Source of the DNA: Ignavibacteriaceae bacterium
Lineage (GTDB): Bacteria; Bacteroidota; Ignavibacteria; Ignavibacteriales; Ignavibacteriaceae
Direction of reading: 5' to 3'
Assembly: GCA_023229425.1 (NCBI GenBank)
Contig: JALNZG010000010.1
Span: 60,429 to 124,428 of the forward strand
Length of the DNA: 64,000 nt
Shown here: one piece after another, positions 1 through 8,713 of the stretch
How positions within the stretch are numbered: position 1 is the first letter of the stretch
How the letters are laid out: each line of letters opens with the position of its first letter
The notes under the pieces: model-generated
What the model saw: the letters and a program-made list of their open reading frames with translations, nothing else
The model's database searches: none
Told to the model about the DNA's origin: nothing
Program-made: the position numbers and the translations under genes

Positions 1-1333
1 TTTTTTCAACAATATATTTTTTGGAAGTTTTGCCGGTAACTTTAATAATATGATACCCGTAATTTGTTTTTACCGGTTTTTGCACCACACCAATTTGCCC
101 GTTGAAAGCGGCTTCTTCAAATTCTTTTACCATTCTTCCTTTGCCGAACCAGCCAAGTTCTCCACCGTTCTTGGCGTTACCGTAATCTGAAGAATATTTT
201 GCAGCAGCATCGGAAAAATTAAATCCGTTTAGGACTTCATTGTAAACACGAGTAGCCTCTGCAAAATCTTTTGGATCGTCGCCTGTACTTTTGATGAGAA
301 CATGAGATGCCTTAACTAGTACTTCGGTTGACGGAACTGATCCGGAGATTTGATAAATTCCATACGTATTGTTTGCTGAAAAAGGACCGATCATCGTTCC
401 AATTTTAGAATCATCAAAATTATCTAGAAGAGCTGTCGGCAGTTGTGTAATATCCATTGTATCTTTTGAATACGGGACTTCTGAGTAAATATCAGAGAAA
501 TATTTAAAAGATGAAGTATCATCCTTAGCTTTTAGGACTACATTCTGCAAATTTTTAAATATCCCTTCAGAATCATTTCTCGAGGGTTGTATTTTAAAGA
601 AGACGAATTTCAATTTTCTTTGAGCTTGAACCGAAAATTGATCAGGATGTTCATCGTAGTATTTTTTTACTTCATCATCCGGAGTTTTGAACTCGGCATC
701 CGGAAGTGAGGCTAAATCAACTGATATAAATTCAGCCTGCATTTTAATGTTTTGGTCAACAAATTTTTGTTTCAGCTCACCATCGCTTACAGTGACGGTT
801 GCCAGCAAATAACTTTGTAATTTTTGACTTAATAACTGTTGACGAACCACTTCTTCAGCTTCAACTAAAGCTTTTTTATTACGCGCATCGAACAAAGCGC
901 TTTCATACATTTCCCGGTTAAACTTACCGGTTGAATCAATAAAATTCTTCTTTAAAAATTCCGGTGGATTGGGTCCAAGAATATAATCTCTTACTTCCTC
1001 GTCGGTTACTTTTATCCCAAATTTTTCAATCTGCTGTTCGGTTAACGTTTGTGTTACTATTGCATCCCAAACCTGATCACGGAACTGATCCATATTTTCT
1101 TCGGGAATTTCTTGACCGGTTTGTGCTTTCTGATTTTCCACTGCTCGATCAAGAAAGTTTGAGAATTCTTGATACGATATATCTTTTCCGTTGACTGAGC
1201 CTACATTGTTGGATCTTGCCCCTAATGCTTCTAACACATTAGAATCTGAAATAACCATGAATAAAACGAACAAGACGCCAACAGAAATTATGAAGGCTGG
1301 AGCTAAAGACCGCATTTTAGCCATCATAGCCAT
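1..1333 (-). CDS. Membrane-anchored peptidyl-prolyl cis-trans isomerase (PpiD/SurA-like), 3' end outside window
   Basis: A reading frame open to the window edge encodes about 444 residues. The N-terminus has one hydrophobic segment (about residues 11-29) followed by a SurA/PpiD-type N-terminal chaperone region. A parvulin-type rotamase domain lies near residues 340-430, with ASHVLI, GGELGWFGKGRMV and YGYHII motifs. Proteins of this architecture sit in the inner membrane facing the periplasm and help fold outer-membrane proteins. The start was placed at the ATG with GGAG nine bases upstream; two more ATGs follow within seven codons. The C-terminus lies beyond position 1, so a further domain cannot be excluded. 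It diverges from the TetR gene. Confidence 0.85.
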   Translation of the reverse strand, partial: MAMMAKMRSLAPAFIISVGVLFVLFMVISDSNVLEALGARSNNVGSVNGKDISYQEFSNFLDRAVENQKAQTGQEIPEENMDQFRDQVWDAIVTQTLTEQQIEKFGIKVTDEEVRDYILGPNPPEFLKKNFIDSTGKFNREMYESALFDARNKKALVEAEEVVRQQLLSQKLQSYLLATVTVSDGELKQKFVDQNIKMQAEFISVDLASLPDAEFKTPDDEVKKYYDEHPDQFSVQAQRKLKFVFFKIQPSRNDSEGIFKNLQNVVLKAKDDTSSFKYFSDIYSEVPYSKDTMDITQLPTALLDNFDDSKIGTMIGPFSANNTYGIYQISGSVPSTEVLVKASHVLIKSTGDDPKDFAEATRVYNEVLNGFNFSDAAAKYSSDYGNAKNGGELGWFGKGRMVKEFEEAAFNGQIGVVQKPVKTNYGYHIIKVTGKTSKKYIVEK

Positions 1334-1457
1334 AATTTATTTATCTCCATTTTAGTAAATTTAGTCTTACAAATTAGATACATAAGTCCTAAAAATCAAC
1401 GTAAATTTTAAATAAAGTTTGATTATTTTCATTTTAGTAATAGAAATTTAAAGGAAA

Positions 1458-2039
1458 ATGGCAAAATCACGAAAAACCGACATTCTTAAGGCTGCTCAGA
1501 AAAGATTTATCAGGCATGGGCTAAACAAAACGACCTTAGAGGAAGTTGCACGAGACTTGCGAATCGGCAAAGCGACAATCTATCACTATTTTGAATCTAA
1601 AGATCAGCTCTTTGCAGAAACTGTGAGATTAGAAATCTCCGAATATCTCGATCAAATAAAAAATTGTTTTAATAACGAGTCTCTTCCAATTAAAGAGAGG
1701 TTTCAAGAATATTTTCTTTTTAAAATGAAATTGGGGGAATTGTATCCGATTTTATTTGATGTGATAAAGCAGACTATCAATGAATTTTCAACCGAAAAGA
1801 TGGTTGAACTTCATCTCCATTTTTTAGAAAAAGAAGAAGAAATTTTATCGCTGGTTTTGCAATCAATAAAAAAAGAGAAGCATGATTTTATTGATAAACA
1901 ATTTGCTAGAGTTATTATCGCAGAAACAACGGGTTTCTTACTACTTTCTTCCTTTTTGAAGACTCATAATAAAATGGAAGCGTTTTTTATAGAAAAAGGA
2001 AAAGATGAATTTCTGAGAAAGTTTTCTTTTCCCGATTAG
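1458..2039 (+). CDS. TetR/AcrR-family transcriptional regulator
   Basis: This 193-residue protein has the TetR N-terminal helix-turn-helix: TLEEVARDLRIGKATIYHYF at about residues 25-44, followed by ESKDQLFAE. The C-terminal ligand-binding part is generic, so the inducer cannot be named. AAGG precedes the ATG. It is divergent from the PPIase gene, and its last bases overlap the end of convergent phoU by 4 bp. Its target is not evident; the 124-bp divergent gap is the natural candidate for autoregulation (inference). Confidence 0.88.
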   Translation: MAKSRKTDILKAAQKRFIRHGLNKTTLEEVARDLRIGKATIYHYFESKDQLFAETVRLEISEYLDQIKNCFNNESLPIKERFQEYFLFKMKLGELYPILFDVIKQTINEFSTEKMVELHLHFLEKEEEILSLVLQSIKKEKHDFIDKQFARVIIAETTGFLLLSSFLKTHNKMEAFFIEKGKDEFLRKFSFPD

Positions 2040-2758
2040 TCATCTCCATTATCTTCGGCATCAATTTCTTTATCCACTTCCTCAACTTGGGCAAACAAAA
2101 ACTTTTCATATTTATGTTTGATCAATTCAGCCTCAACAATAAAAAAGACATCTTCAGCGATATTTGTAGCATGGTCGCCAATCCTTTCCATTGAGCGTGA
2201 AGTAACTAAAAATGCTACGGCTGCTTCAATGTTCTCTTTGTCTTCCTTCATAATTTCAATAAGTATGCGGTGATTTTCTGCATTTAACGTATCAAGTTCA
2301 TCATCTGTACGAATTACTTTTTCTGCAAGCTTAGGATCGTTTTGGATAAATGAATCAATTGCATTTCGAAGCATTTCCTTTACCAGTACAGCCATTTCGT
2401 TAATTTTTGTTTTCTCCAAAAATGCCGGTTTCTTTTTTATAAGGATGAAATTTTCGGCGATGTTAACTGCAATATCTCCGATTCGTTCAAGGTTGGTGTT
2501 AATGGTCATTGCAGACATAATCAACCTTAGATCCATCGCAACTGGCTGGTTAAGAGCAAAGAGTTTCTGACAAATTTTTTCGATCTTTACATCGTATTTG
2601 TCGACTTTTTTATCACGGACGACCACCGTTCCTGCCAGCAACAAATCCTCTTCTTCAATGGCACGAAGAGCTAATTGAACTTGTTCATCAACTAAACTGC
2701 ACATCTTGAAAAGACGGGTTCTTAATTTTGCAAGCTGTATATCGAAATGTGTTTCCAT
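2036..2758 (-). CDS. phoU: Phosphate signalling protein PhoU
   Basis: This 240-residue protein consists of two PhoU three-helix repeats. Each carries the metal-binding signature: LERIGDIAVNIAE near residue 90 and MERIGDHATNIAED near residue 190. PhoU links the PstSCAB transporter to the PhoR/PhoB-type two-component system and limits Pi uptake when phosphate is plentiful. GAGG precedes the ATG. It is the last gene of the porin-pstSCAB-phoU operon, 24 bp after pstB, as in most bacterial pst operons. It overlaps the convergent TetR gene by 4 bp. Confidence 0.96.
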   Translation of the reverse strand: METHFDIQLAKLRTRLFKMCSLVDEQVQLALRAIEEEDLLLAGTVVVRDKKVDKYDVKIEKICQKLFALNQPVAMDLRLIMSAMTINTNLERIGDIAVNIAENFILIKKKPAFLEKTKINEMAVLVKEMLRNAIDSFIQNDPKLAEKVIRTDDELDTLNAENHRILIEIMKEDKENIEAAVAFLVTSRSMERIGDHATNIAEDVFFIVEAELIKHKYEKFLFAQVEEVDKEIDAEDNGDD

Positions 2759-2782
2759 TTTTCCTCAAAGGATTTTAAAAAA

Positions 2783-3532
2783 TTAACCGAATCTTCCGGT
2801 AACGTATTCTTCGGTTTTTTTGTTAGAAGGATTTGTAAATATTTTGGTTGTTTTATCGTATTCAATCAATTCACCCATGTAAAAGAAAGCTGTAAAATCA
2901 CTTACACGCGCCGCTTGCTGCATATTATGGGTAACAATCACTATTGTGTAATTTTTTTTTAGTTCGAAAATTAGTTCTTCAATTTTGGAAGTTGAGATTG
3001 GATCAAGTGCACTGGCAGGTTCATCCATTAAGATCACTTCCGGATCAACTGCAAGCGTACGTGCAATGCAAAGCCTCTGTTGCTGCCCGCCGGAAATATT
3101 TACACCGGAATCTTCCAAATTATCTTTCACTTCATCCCATAAGGCAGCTTGTTTAAGAGATTTTTCTACGATAGGAGCCAAAATCTTTTTATTTCTTACT
3201 CCGTTAAATCTTAATCCCGCGGCAACATTATTAAAAATTGACATCGTTGGGAAAGGATTTGGTTTCTGAAAAACCATTCCTAATCTTTTTCGTATTAGAA
3301 CAGGATCAGTTTTCGTAAGGTCTTCGCCGTCAACCAAAATGGAACCGGTAATTGTTCCCCCAACAACTTCGTGCATTCTATTTAAGCAGCGCAGAAAAGT
3401 TGATTTACCACAACCCGACGGTCCGATTATCGCAACAACTTTATTCCGGGGAATATCAATTGAAATATTTTTCAATACTTTATTCTTGCCGTAAAAAGCT
3501 TCTAAATTTTTTACTGAAATTTTTATATCCAT
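2783..3532 (-). CDS. pstB: Phosphate ABC transporter ATPase PstB
   Basis: This 249-residue ATPase energises high-affinity Pi import. All nucleotide-binding motifs are intact: Walker A GPSGCGKST (about 38-46), Q-loop FQKPNPFP, signature SGGQQQRL, Walker B VILMDEP, D-loop SALDP and H-loop THN. It therefore serves as the canonical reference for the two divergent PstB paralogs at 27650-29193. It lies between pstA and phoU in one operon. Confidence 0.97.
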   Translation of the reverse strand: MDIKISVKNLEAFYGKNKVLKNISIDIPRNKVVAIIGPSGCGKSTFLRCLNRMHEVVGGTITGSILVDGEDLTKTDPVLIRKRLGMVFQKPNPFPTMSIFNNVAAGLRFNGVRNKKILAPIVEKSLKQAALWDEVKDNLEDSGVNISGGQQQRLCIARTLAVDPEVILMDEPASALDPISTSKIEELIFELKKNYTIVIVTHNMQQAARVSDFTAFFYMGELIEYDKTTKIFTNPSNKKTEEYVTGRFG

Positions 3533-3558
3533 ATCACTCTAAACTTGAATTAATCAAT

Positions 3559-4413
3559 TTATTTTGTTTTAAATTTTGAACGCGTTATGATTCTAAACAA
3601 CAAACTTAACATTGAAATCATAATTATTAATACTAATGCGGCAGTCCATGCTTGATTGTTCCAATCCTCAAAAGGAGATTTTGCGTAATCGTAAATATAA
3701 ACGGTTAATGATGCCATCGGCTGCATAACGTTTGTTGACCAAAATCTATTTCCCAAAGCAGTGAAAAGAAGCGGTGCAGTTTCTCCTGCGGCGCGTGATA
3801 ATCCTAATAAAATTCCTGTGGCAATTCCTTTCCACGCAGTTTTTAGAACTATTAAAATAGTTGTTTTCCATTTAGGAATTCCTAAAGCCAACCCTGCTTC
3901 TCGTATAGAATGAGGAACAAGCTTTATCATCTCTTCCGTAGTTCTGGTAATTGTCGGGATCATCAAAATTCCCAGAGCTATTCCGCCGGCAAAAGCGGAA
4001 AAGTGTTTCATCGGAACAACGACAAGTGTATAAGCCACTACACCAACAACTATGGATGGAATGCCGCTCAACACATCGGTTAAAAATCTAACCGTTGCGC
4101 CAAATTTATTATTCCCGAATTCAGAGAGATATGTTCCGCTCATTACACCGACAGGAATTCCAATTGCGCCGCCAATACCAATCAGCATGAGCGTTCCGAC
4201 AATTGCATTCGCCATACCTCCGCCGGATTCACCAACAGGTTTCGGCATCGCGACAAAGAAATCTATATTTAAATAGGTAATTCCTTTTGAAATAGTATAA
4301 TAAAAGATAAGAACGAGCGGGATAACGGCTATCAAAGTAGCAACTAAAGAAAGCGACATCATAACTGCGCTTATAATTTTTCTTTTTACATGAAAGAATT
4401 TAGAGGAATTCAT
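3559..4413 (-). CDS. pstA: Phosphate ABC transporter permease PstA
   Basis: This 284-residue inner-membrane permease has about six hydrophobic segments. The EAA-type cytoplasmic loop (EAGLALGIPKWKTTI) contacts PstB, and the PstA motif SRAAGETAPLLFTALGN follows. It pairs with PstC to form the Pi channel. The ATG overlaps the pstC stop codon (ATGA), which indicates translational coupling. Confidence 0.96.
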   Translation of the reverse strand: MNSSKFFHVKRKIISAVMMSLSLVATLIAVIPLVLIFYYTISKGITYLNIDFFVAMPKPVGESGGGMANAIVGTLMLIGIGGAIGIPVGVMSGTYLSEFGNNKFGATVRFLTDVLSGIPSIVVGVVAYTLVVVPMKHFSAFAGGIALGILMIPTITRTTEEMIKLVPHSIREAGLALGIPKWKTTILIVLKTAWKGIATGILLGLSRAAGETAPLLFTALGNRFWSTNVMQPMASLTVYIYDYAKSPFEDWNNQAWTAALVLIIMISMLSLLFRIITRSKFKTK

Positions 4414-5420
4414 CTTGTTCCCAACTTTCTTTCCATACTCCAGACCAATAATTTCGCCATCGCGTTAATAATTATGGTCAGTACGAAAAGGACGAGAGCA
4501 AGCTGGATAAGCGCGCTCAAATACATTTCGCTTGTTGCTTCAGTAAACTCATTTGCAATAACACTTGCCATCGTATAGGAAGGATCGAAAAGCGAAGGAG
4601 AAATTACGGCTCTGTTACCTATCACCATTGTAACTGCCATAGTTTCGCCAACAGCTCTTCCAAGCCCTAACATTGTTGCACCGAGAATTCCGGACTTAGC
4701 ATCTTTCAAAACAATCTTTGTTGATTGCCAGCGTGTAGCTCCCAACGCCAAAGCCGCTTCTCTTTGAGATTGAGGAACTGATCTCAAAATATCACGTGAA
4801 ATTGATGAGACAATCGGTAGGATCATTATTGCTAATATTAGAACGGCAGCTAACATTCCAAATCCGTATGGCGCGCCGCGAAAAAATGGTAAAAATCCTA
4901 AATGCTCTGATAAAAAAGGTTCAACATCAGTTCTTATCCATGGAACTAAAACAAATATTCCCCATAAACCATAAACCACCGATGGAATGCCGGCAAGTAA
5001 TTCAACTAAAAATGATAATGGTTTTTCAAGCCAGTCGGGAGAAACTTCGGAAAGGAAGATTGCAATTCCGATGCTGAGCGGAACACTTATTACAAGAGCA
5101 AGAAACGAAGAGACAATCGTTCCGTAAATAATAGGTAACGCACCATATATTTCCTGTACAGGATCCCAAACTGAATTAGTCAAAAATGACCAGCCGAATT
5201 TGTCGATGGAAATTTTTGAACCCACGTACATTTCATAACCCATTAGAATAACAAGAAGAAAGACCAACACCGCAAAAAGCAGCGTTAGTCTTTCAAAAAT
5301 GAAGTCGCCTATGTTGTGAGATGAAAGGAATTTTTTGAGCTGTCCTTTCAGCGATATCCACAGGCTATTACTCTTATTATTCGGGTTTTCTATATTTACT
5401 TGTGTCTCCGGATTATCCAC
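4410..5420 (-). CDS. pstC: Phosphate ABC transporter permease PstC
   Basis: This 336-residue permease has a hydrophilic N-terminal extension of about 45 residues before the first membrane segment. It carries the EAA loop (REAALALGATRWQSTKIV) and the PstC motif GRAVGETMAV. The start is a GTG sharing its first base with the TAG stop of pstS, so translation is probably coupled. It forms the Pi-conducting core with PstA. Confidence 0.95.
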   Translation of the reverse strand: MDNPETQVNIENPNNKSNSLWISLKGQLKKFLSSHNIGDFIFERLTLLFAVLVFLLVILMGYEMYVGSKISIDKFGWSFLTNSVWDPVQEIYGALPIIYGTIVSSFLALVISVPLSIGIAIFLSEVSPDWLEKPLSFLVELLAGIPSVVYGLWGIFVLVPWIRTDVEPFLSEHLGFLPFFRGAPYGFGMLAAVLILAIMILPIVSSISRDILRSVPQSQREAALALGATRWQSTKIVLKDAKSGILGATMLGLGRAVGETMAVTMVIGNRAVISPSLFDPSYTMASVIANEFTEATSEMYLSALIQLALVLFVLTIIINAMAKLLVWSMERKLGTR

Positions 5421-6466
5421 TATTTTATTTTTTTACCGTTTGTAGTAATTGAGTTAATATTTTTTTCACACATTTTAACAACCGCTTTTGGCAGTGGTGC
5501 ATAATAAAGATCAGTAGCAAAGGATTGCCCTTTTCCCATTGACCACTTCAAGAAGTTAACCATTGCTTTTGCTTTTGCTTCGTCTTTCATATTTTTATAA
5601 ACAAGCAGCCATGTGAAACCGGAGATTGGGTAAGAATCTTTTCCTGCTGCATCTGTAATTGAAACACGAAGATCTGCAGGCATATTTTTGGCAGCGCCTT
5701 CAGCCGCTGATGAAACTGATTGGAATGTCGCCTCAACAAAATTTCCGGCTTTGTTTTTCATATTTGCATACAGAATTTTGTTTTTAACGGCGTAAGCCAA
5801 TTCGACATATCCAATAGAACCTTCTGTTTGTTTAACTAAACCGGCAACTCCATCGTTCCCTTTTCCACCGAGTCCAACAGGCCAGTTGACCGAAGTTCCT
5901 GTTCCAACTTTTGCGCTCCAATTTTTGCTGACTTTTGTTAGATAGTCAGTAAAGATGAATGAGGTTCCGCTTCCGTCTGATCTGTGAGTAACAACAATCG
6001 CTTTGTTCGGAAGGCTCAATTTGGGGTTGTCTTTTTTAATTTTTGCATCGTTCCAGTAGATGATTTTTCCGAGGAAAATATCTGCGAGAGTTTCACCGCT
6101 TAGATTTAATCCCTTACTAATTCCGGGAACATTATAACAAACAACCACAGCTCCCATAACTGTTGGAATATGAAGAACATCTGTTCCCCGTTTCGATTTC
6201 GCTTCGGTCAATTGTTGGTCAGTCATCGGACCATCGGTTGCACCGAAATCTACAGTACCTTCGGAGATCTGTCTAATTCCGCCGCCGCTTCCGATAGCTT
6301 GATAATTAAATTGAATACCGGTGATATTCTTGTATTCATCAAACCATTTTGAGTAAATAACAGCCGGGAATGTAGCTCCGGCACCGTTTAATTGCAGTTG
6401 AGCATGAGACAACATTGAAAAAGTAACCGTTAGAAAAAGAACCGAAATGATTTTTTGAAATTTCAT
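5420..6466 (-). CDS. pstS: Periplasmic phosphate-binding protein PstS
   Basis: This 348-residue protein has a clear signal peptide ending SHA|Q. The PstS fold is shown by LNGAGATFPA at the mature N-terminus, the Pi-binding GSGGG segment, DFGATDGPM and HRSDGSGTS. It captures Pi in the periplasm and delivers it to PstCA. It lacks a lipobox and so is soluble, unlike the two other PstS-like proteins of the window. AAGGAAA precedes the ATG. It lies 21 bp after the porin gene, in the same operon. Confidence 0.96.
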   Translation of the reverse strand: MKFQKIISVLFLTVTFSMLSHAQLQLNGAGATFPAVIYSKWFDEYKNITGIQFNYQAIGSGGGIRQISEGTVDFGATDGPMTDQQLTEAKSKRGTDVLHIPTVMGAVVVCYNVPGISKGLNLSGETLADIFLGKIIYWNDAKIKKDNPKLSLPNKAIVVTHRSDGSGTSFIFTDYLTKVSKNWSAKVGTGTSVNWPVGLGGKGNDGVAGLVKQTEGSIGYVELAYAVKNKILYANMKNKAGNFVEATFQSVSSAAEGAAKNMPADLRVSITDAAGKDSYPISGFTWLLVYKNMKDEAKAKAMVNFLKWSMGKGQSFATDLYYAPLPKAVVKMCEKNINSITTNGKKIK

Positions 6467-6486
6467 TTTTATTTCCTTATATATGA

Positions 6487-7536
6487 TTAAAATGAGTATG
6501 CAAAAGTTACTCTTGCAGTCAAATCTTTTAAAGATTTTCCTGAAGCATCTTTCGCTTGATAATTAACTAACTGAATGTTTGGAATAACACTTACATTCTT
6601 TGCTGCTTTGTAATCAAGACCAGCCATGATAAATGAGTTTCCGTCTAAATCAACACTTGAGTTTGGATCATAGTCATCAAATCTTCCAACGAGTTTTAGC
6701 GATTCGTTCAAAGCTTTCCATCCCCAGATGGAGAATCCAAAACTGCTTTGATTTTGAAGAGCTTCAGCAGCAGATTTCGTAAAGTTATTTTGAATTGTTC
6801 TTGTGAAGGCTTCTATACCGACCGAAAAATCTTCTTTCTCTTTGTACCCCAAAAACACCGCGCCGACAAACTGATTATTTGACTTCGCCTGTTTGTCAAA
6901 GGCGTCAACTTTTTGTGCTTTTGCTGCATAATCAGCAGAAACTGTAGCCTGCAAGTTATCTGTAAGCTTGAACTGGAACGTGGTATAAAATCTTTTATAT
7001 TTATCAGTTTCAGGAGCGTTACCGCTGTTATTAGCATACTTAAACCAATAATTTATTGAACCGTTATCGGTTAATTTGCCTTTAAGATCAATGCCAAAAT
7101 CTCGTGAAGGGACAATGCCATCTAAATCAAGAATTGTTTTTTCTAAAGAACGGTATCCCCATGCTGCCTCAGATACATCAAAAGCCGGAGTAGGAGCAAT
7201 ACCAACAATTAAATCAGAACCACTAAATATTCCCTTCCATTTTAAATAAGCATCTTTGACCATAACACCAAGTTTGCCGCCGTTAGTGTTTGAGTTTGCG
7301 CTCTGATCTGATTCAAGACGAAATCTTGAATCAAAATTATCGGCAACCGCAAAGTCGGTTGTAAAGTAAATTCTTCTAAATTGAAATCCACTTAGGTCTT
7401 TCTTTGCAATAGATGAATTATCAATGTTGTAAAAATAATCGCTGTACATAAGACCGCTTATTTTAGGTGAATTTTGCGCAGATAAAACATTACACACCAA
7501 AGCCACAACGACTAACTGCCGGAATAGTTTTTTCAC
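6487..7536 (-). CDS. Outer-membrane porin, probably for phosphate uptake (copy 1)
   Basis: This roughly 349-residue beta-barrel protein has a signal peptide ending SAQ, aromatic/alternating strands throughout and a C-terminal aromatic residue (YSF), as in Gram-negative porins. It is the first gene of the pst operon, which suggests it passes Pi through the outer membrane (inference; family resemblance to phosphate-selective porins O/P). I prefer the GTG at 7536, giving MKKLFRQ after a GAGAGAGA ribosome site, over the ATG at 7551. A close paralog lies at 18470-19522. Confidence 0.8.
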   Translation of the reverse strand: MKKLFRQLVVVALVCNVLSAQNSPKISGLMYSDYFYNIDNSSIAKKDLSGFQFRRIYFTTDFAVADNFDSRFRLESDQSANSNTNGGKLGVMVKDAYLKWKGIFSGSDLIVGIAPTPAFDVSEAAWGYRSLEKTILDLDGIVPSRDFGIDLKGKLTDNGSINYWFKYANNSGNAPETDKYKRFYTTFQFKLTDNLQATVSADYAAKAQKVDAFDKQAKSNNQFVGAVFLGYKEKEDFSVGIEAFTRTIQNNFTKSAAEALQNQSSFGFSIWGWKALNESLKLVGRFDDYDPNSSVDLDGNSFIMAGLDYKAAKNVSVIPNIQLVNYQAKDASGKSLKDLTARVTFAYSF

Positions 7537-7597
7537 TTTTCTCTCTCTCATTAAAAAGTAAATTTTTATTTTCTCTCTTTAAAAATTAGCTAAAAAA

Positions 7598-7637
7598 TGT
7601 AGTGCTAATGTTAAGTAATTGTTAAGAAATTGTTAAG
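7598..7637 (-). promoter_or_regulatory. Pho-box-like operator, four 11-bp-spaced repeats, upstream of porin-pst operon
   Basis: Read on the + strand, TGTTA-like pentamers start at 7598 (TGTAG), 7609, 7620 and 7631, exactly 11 bp apart. On the coding strand the unit is CTTAACA-N4. Direct repeats with an 11-bp period are the known architecture of PhoB (E. coli) and PhoP (Bacillus, TTAACA-type) operators. The array sits about 50-60 bp upstream of the first codon. Two other phosphate-linked units carry the same array. Confidence 0.75.
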
Positions 7638-7764
7638 AAAAGAGTTGCCGAAACAAGAATTTGAGGGGAAAAGGCCATTTAAGCGCAAACATGCCGATAT
7701 GTATTGAGTGAACCGATACTAACATTGGCCAGGCAATTGGTAAAACGCGTAATCCAAATCCTAA

Positions 7765-7845
7765 ACCTAATCTTAATCTTTTCTTCATCTGATTATTAAA
7801 AAAGAACGGGCATGATAAGGATTAAGATTCTGATTAAGAAAAAAA
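7765..7845. repeat. Imperfect long palindrome, TTAATC-rich family, copy A
   Basis: The left arm reads CCTAATCTTAATC and the right arm GATTAAGATT..GATTAAG around an AT-rich centre. GCGTAA lies at the left flank. It resembles the elements at 34679-34833 and 58577-58677. The rest of the 7552-7883 gap holds the operator above and no convincing gene. Confidence 0.5.
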
Positions 7846-7883
7846 TTAAGCTGCTCTTGGCATGTAAACTGAATATGAGGAGT

Positions 7884-8711
7884 TTACAATTTATTTTCCC
7901 ATAGGGGAATATAACCCGATTTGCGGACTACACCTTGTCCTGCCGGAGAAAGGACCCAATCAATAAAATGCTTAACAACTCCGCCCGGAGATTTTGTCGT
8001 AAAAAAATGTAAATATCTTGTTATCGGGTACGTATCATTTCGCACGTTTTCTTCATTCGGTTCAATTCCATCTATCTTCGCATGAAAAACATTTTGCTTG
8101 TAACCCATGCCGCCGTAACCAATCGCATTTGTGTTTTTTGAGACCAAATTTACAATCTCTTTTGTAGTAGCTTCAACCACCGCCAAGGATGAGTAATTTT
8201 CATCTTCCATTACGTGTTCTTTGAAGTAAAGGTAGGTCCCGGAATTGGGATTTCTTGTAACAACAGTTATCGAAGTATCTTTTCCACTTAACATTTTCCA
8301 ACTATTTATCTTGCCCGTATAAATATCTTTGAGTTGCTGCAAACTAAAATCTTTAACCGGATTAGCCGGATTTATATAAATGCTTAGTCCGTCTTTTGCG
8401 ATAAGAAATACCAATCCAAGCGAGCCGTAATAATCCGCAAGAAGTTTAGCTTCTTCAGGTTTTAAATTTCTTGATGCGGTACCAATGTCCGTTTTGTTGT
8501 TAATTAACGCTTTGATACCTTCTGCTGTTCCTCCTCCTTCAACATGAATAGAGATTCCGGGAAATTCTTTCATATATGCTTCTGCAAGATTGGAAGTTAA
8601 TTCAAACATGGTATCCGAACCTACAATTCTAATTGTATTGGAATTATAGAAATTTGCCGAACAACCATTTAATAAGATCAACAAAAGGATAAAATATTTT
8701 TTGTGATTCAT
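7884..8711 (-). CDS. PstS-like phosphate-binding lipoprotein
   Basis: This 275-residue protein has a lipoprotein signal (LLILLNGC, cysteine near residue 17). It is a PstS/PBP2-type binding protein: IRIVGSDTMFELTSNLAEAY, the VEGGGTAEGI loop, DIGTASR and TRNPNSGTYLYF. It probably binds Pi or a related oxyanion at the cell surface or periplasm. The start at 8711 lies 2 bp after the stop of the M28 peptidase; a longer frame would run into that gene without a signal peptide. No permease or ATPase is adjacent, so it may feed one of the two pst systems or act as a sensor (inference). Confidence 0.85.
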   Translation of the reverse strand: MNHKKYFILLLILLNGCSANFYNSNTIRIVGSDTMFELTSNLAEAYMKEFPGISIHVEGGGTAEGIKALINNKTDIGTASRNLKPEEAKLLADYYGSLGLVFLIAKDGLSIYINPANPVKDFSLQQLKDIYTGKINSWKMLSGKDTSITVVTRNPNSGTYLYFKEHVMEDENYSSLAVVEATTKEIVNLVSKNTNAIGYGGMGYKQNVFHAKIDGIEPNEENVRNDTYPITRYLHFFTTKSPGGVVKHFIDWVLSPAGQGVVRKSGYIPLWENKL

Positions 8712-8713
8712 GG

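Noticed and set aside
7633..7788. 51-codon open frame on the minus strand between the PstS-like gene and the porin
   Set aside because: It starts inside a palindromic repeat and ends inside the Pho-box array, has no ribosome site, and its sequence is explained by those elements.
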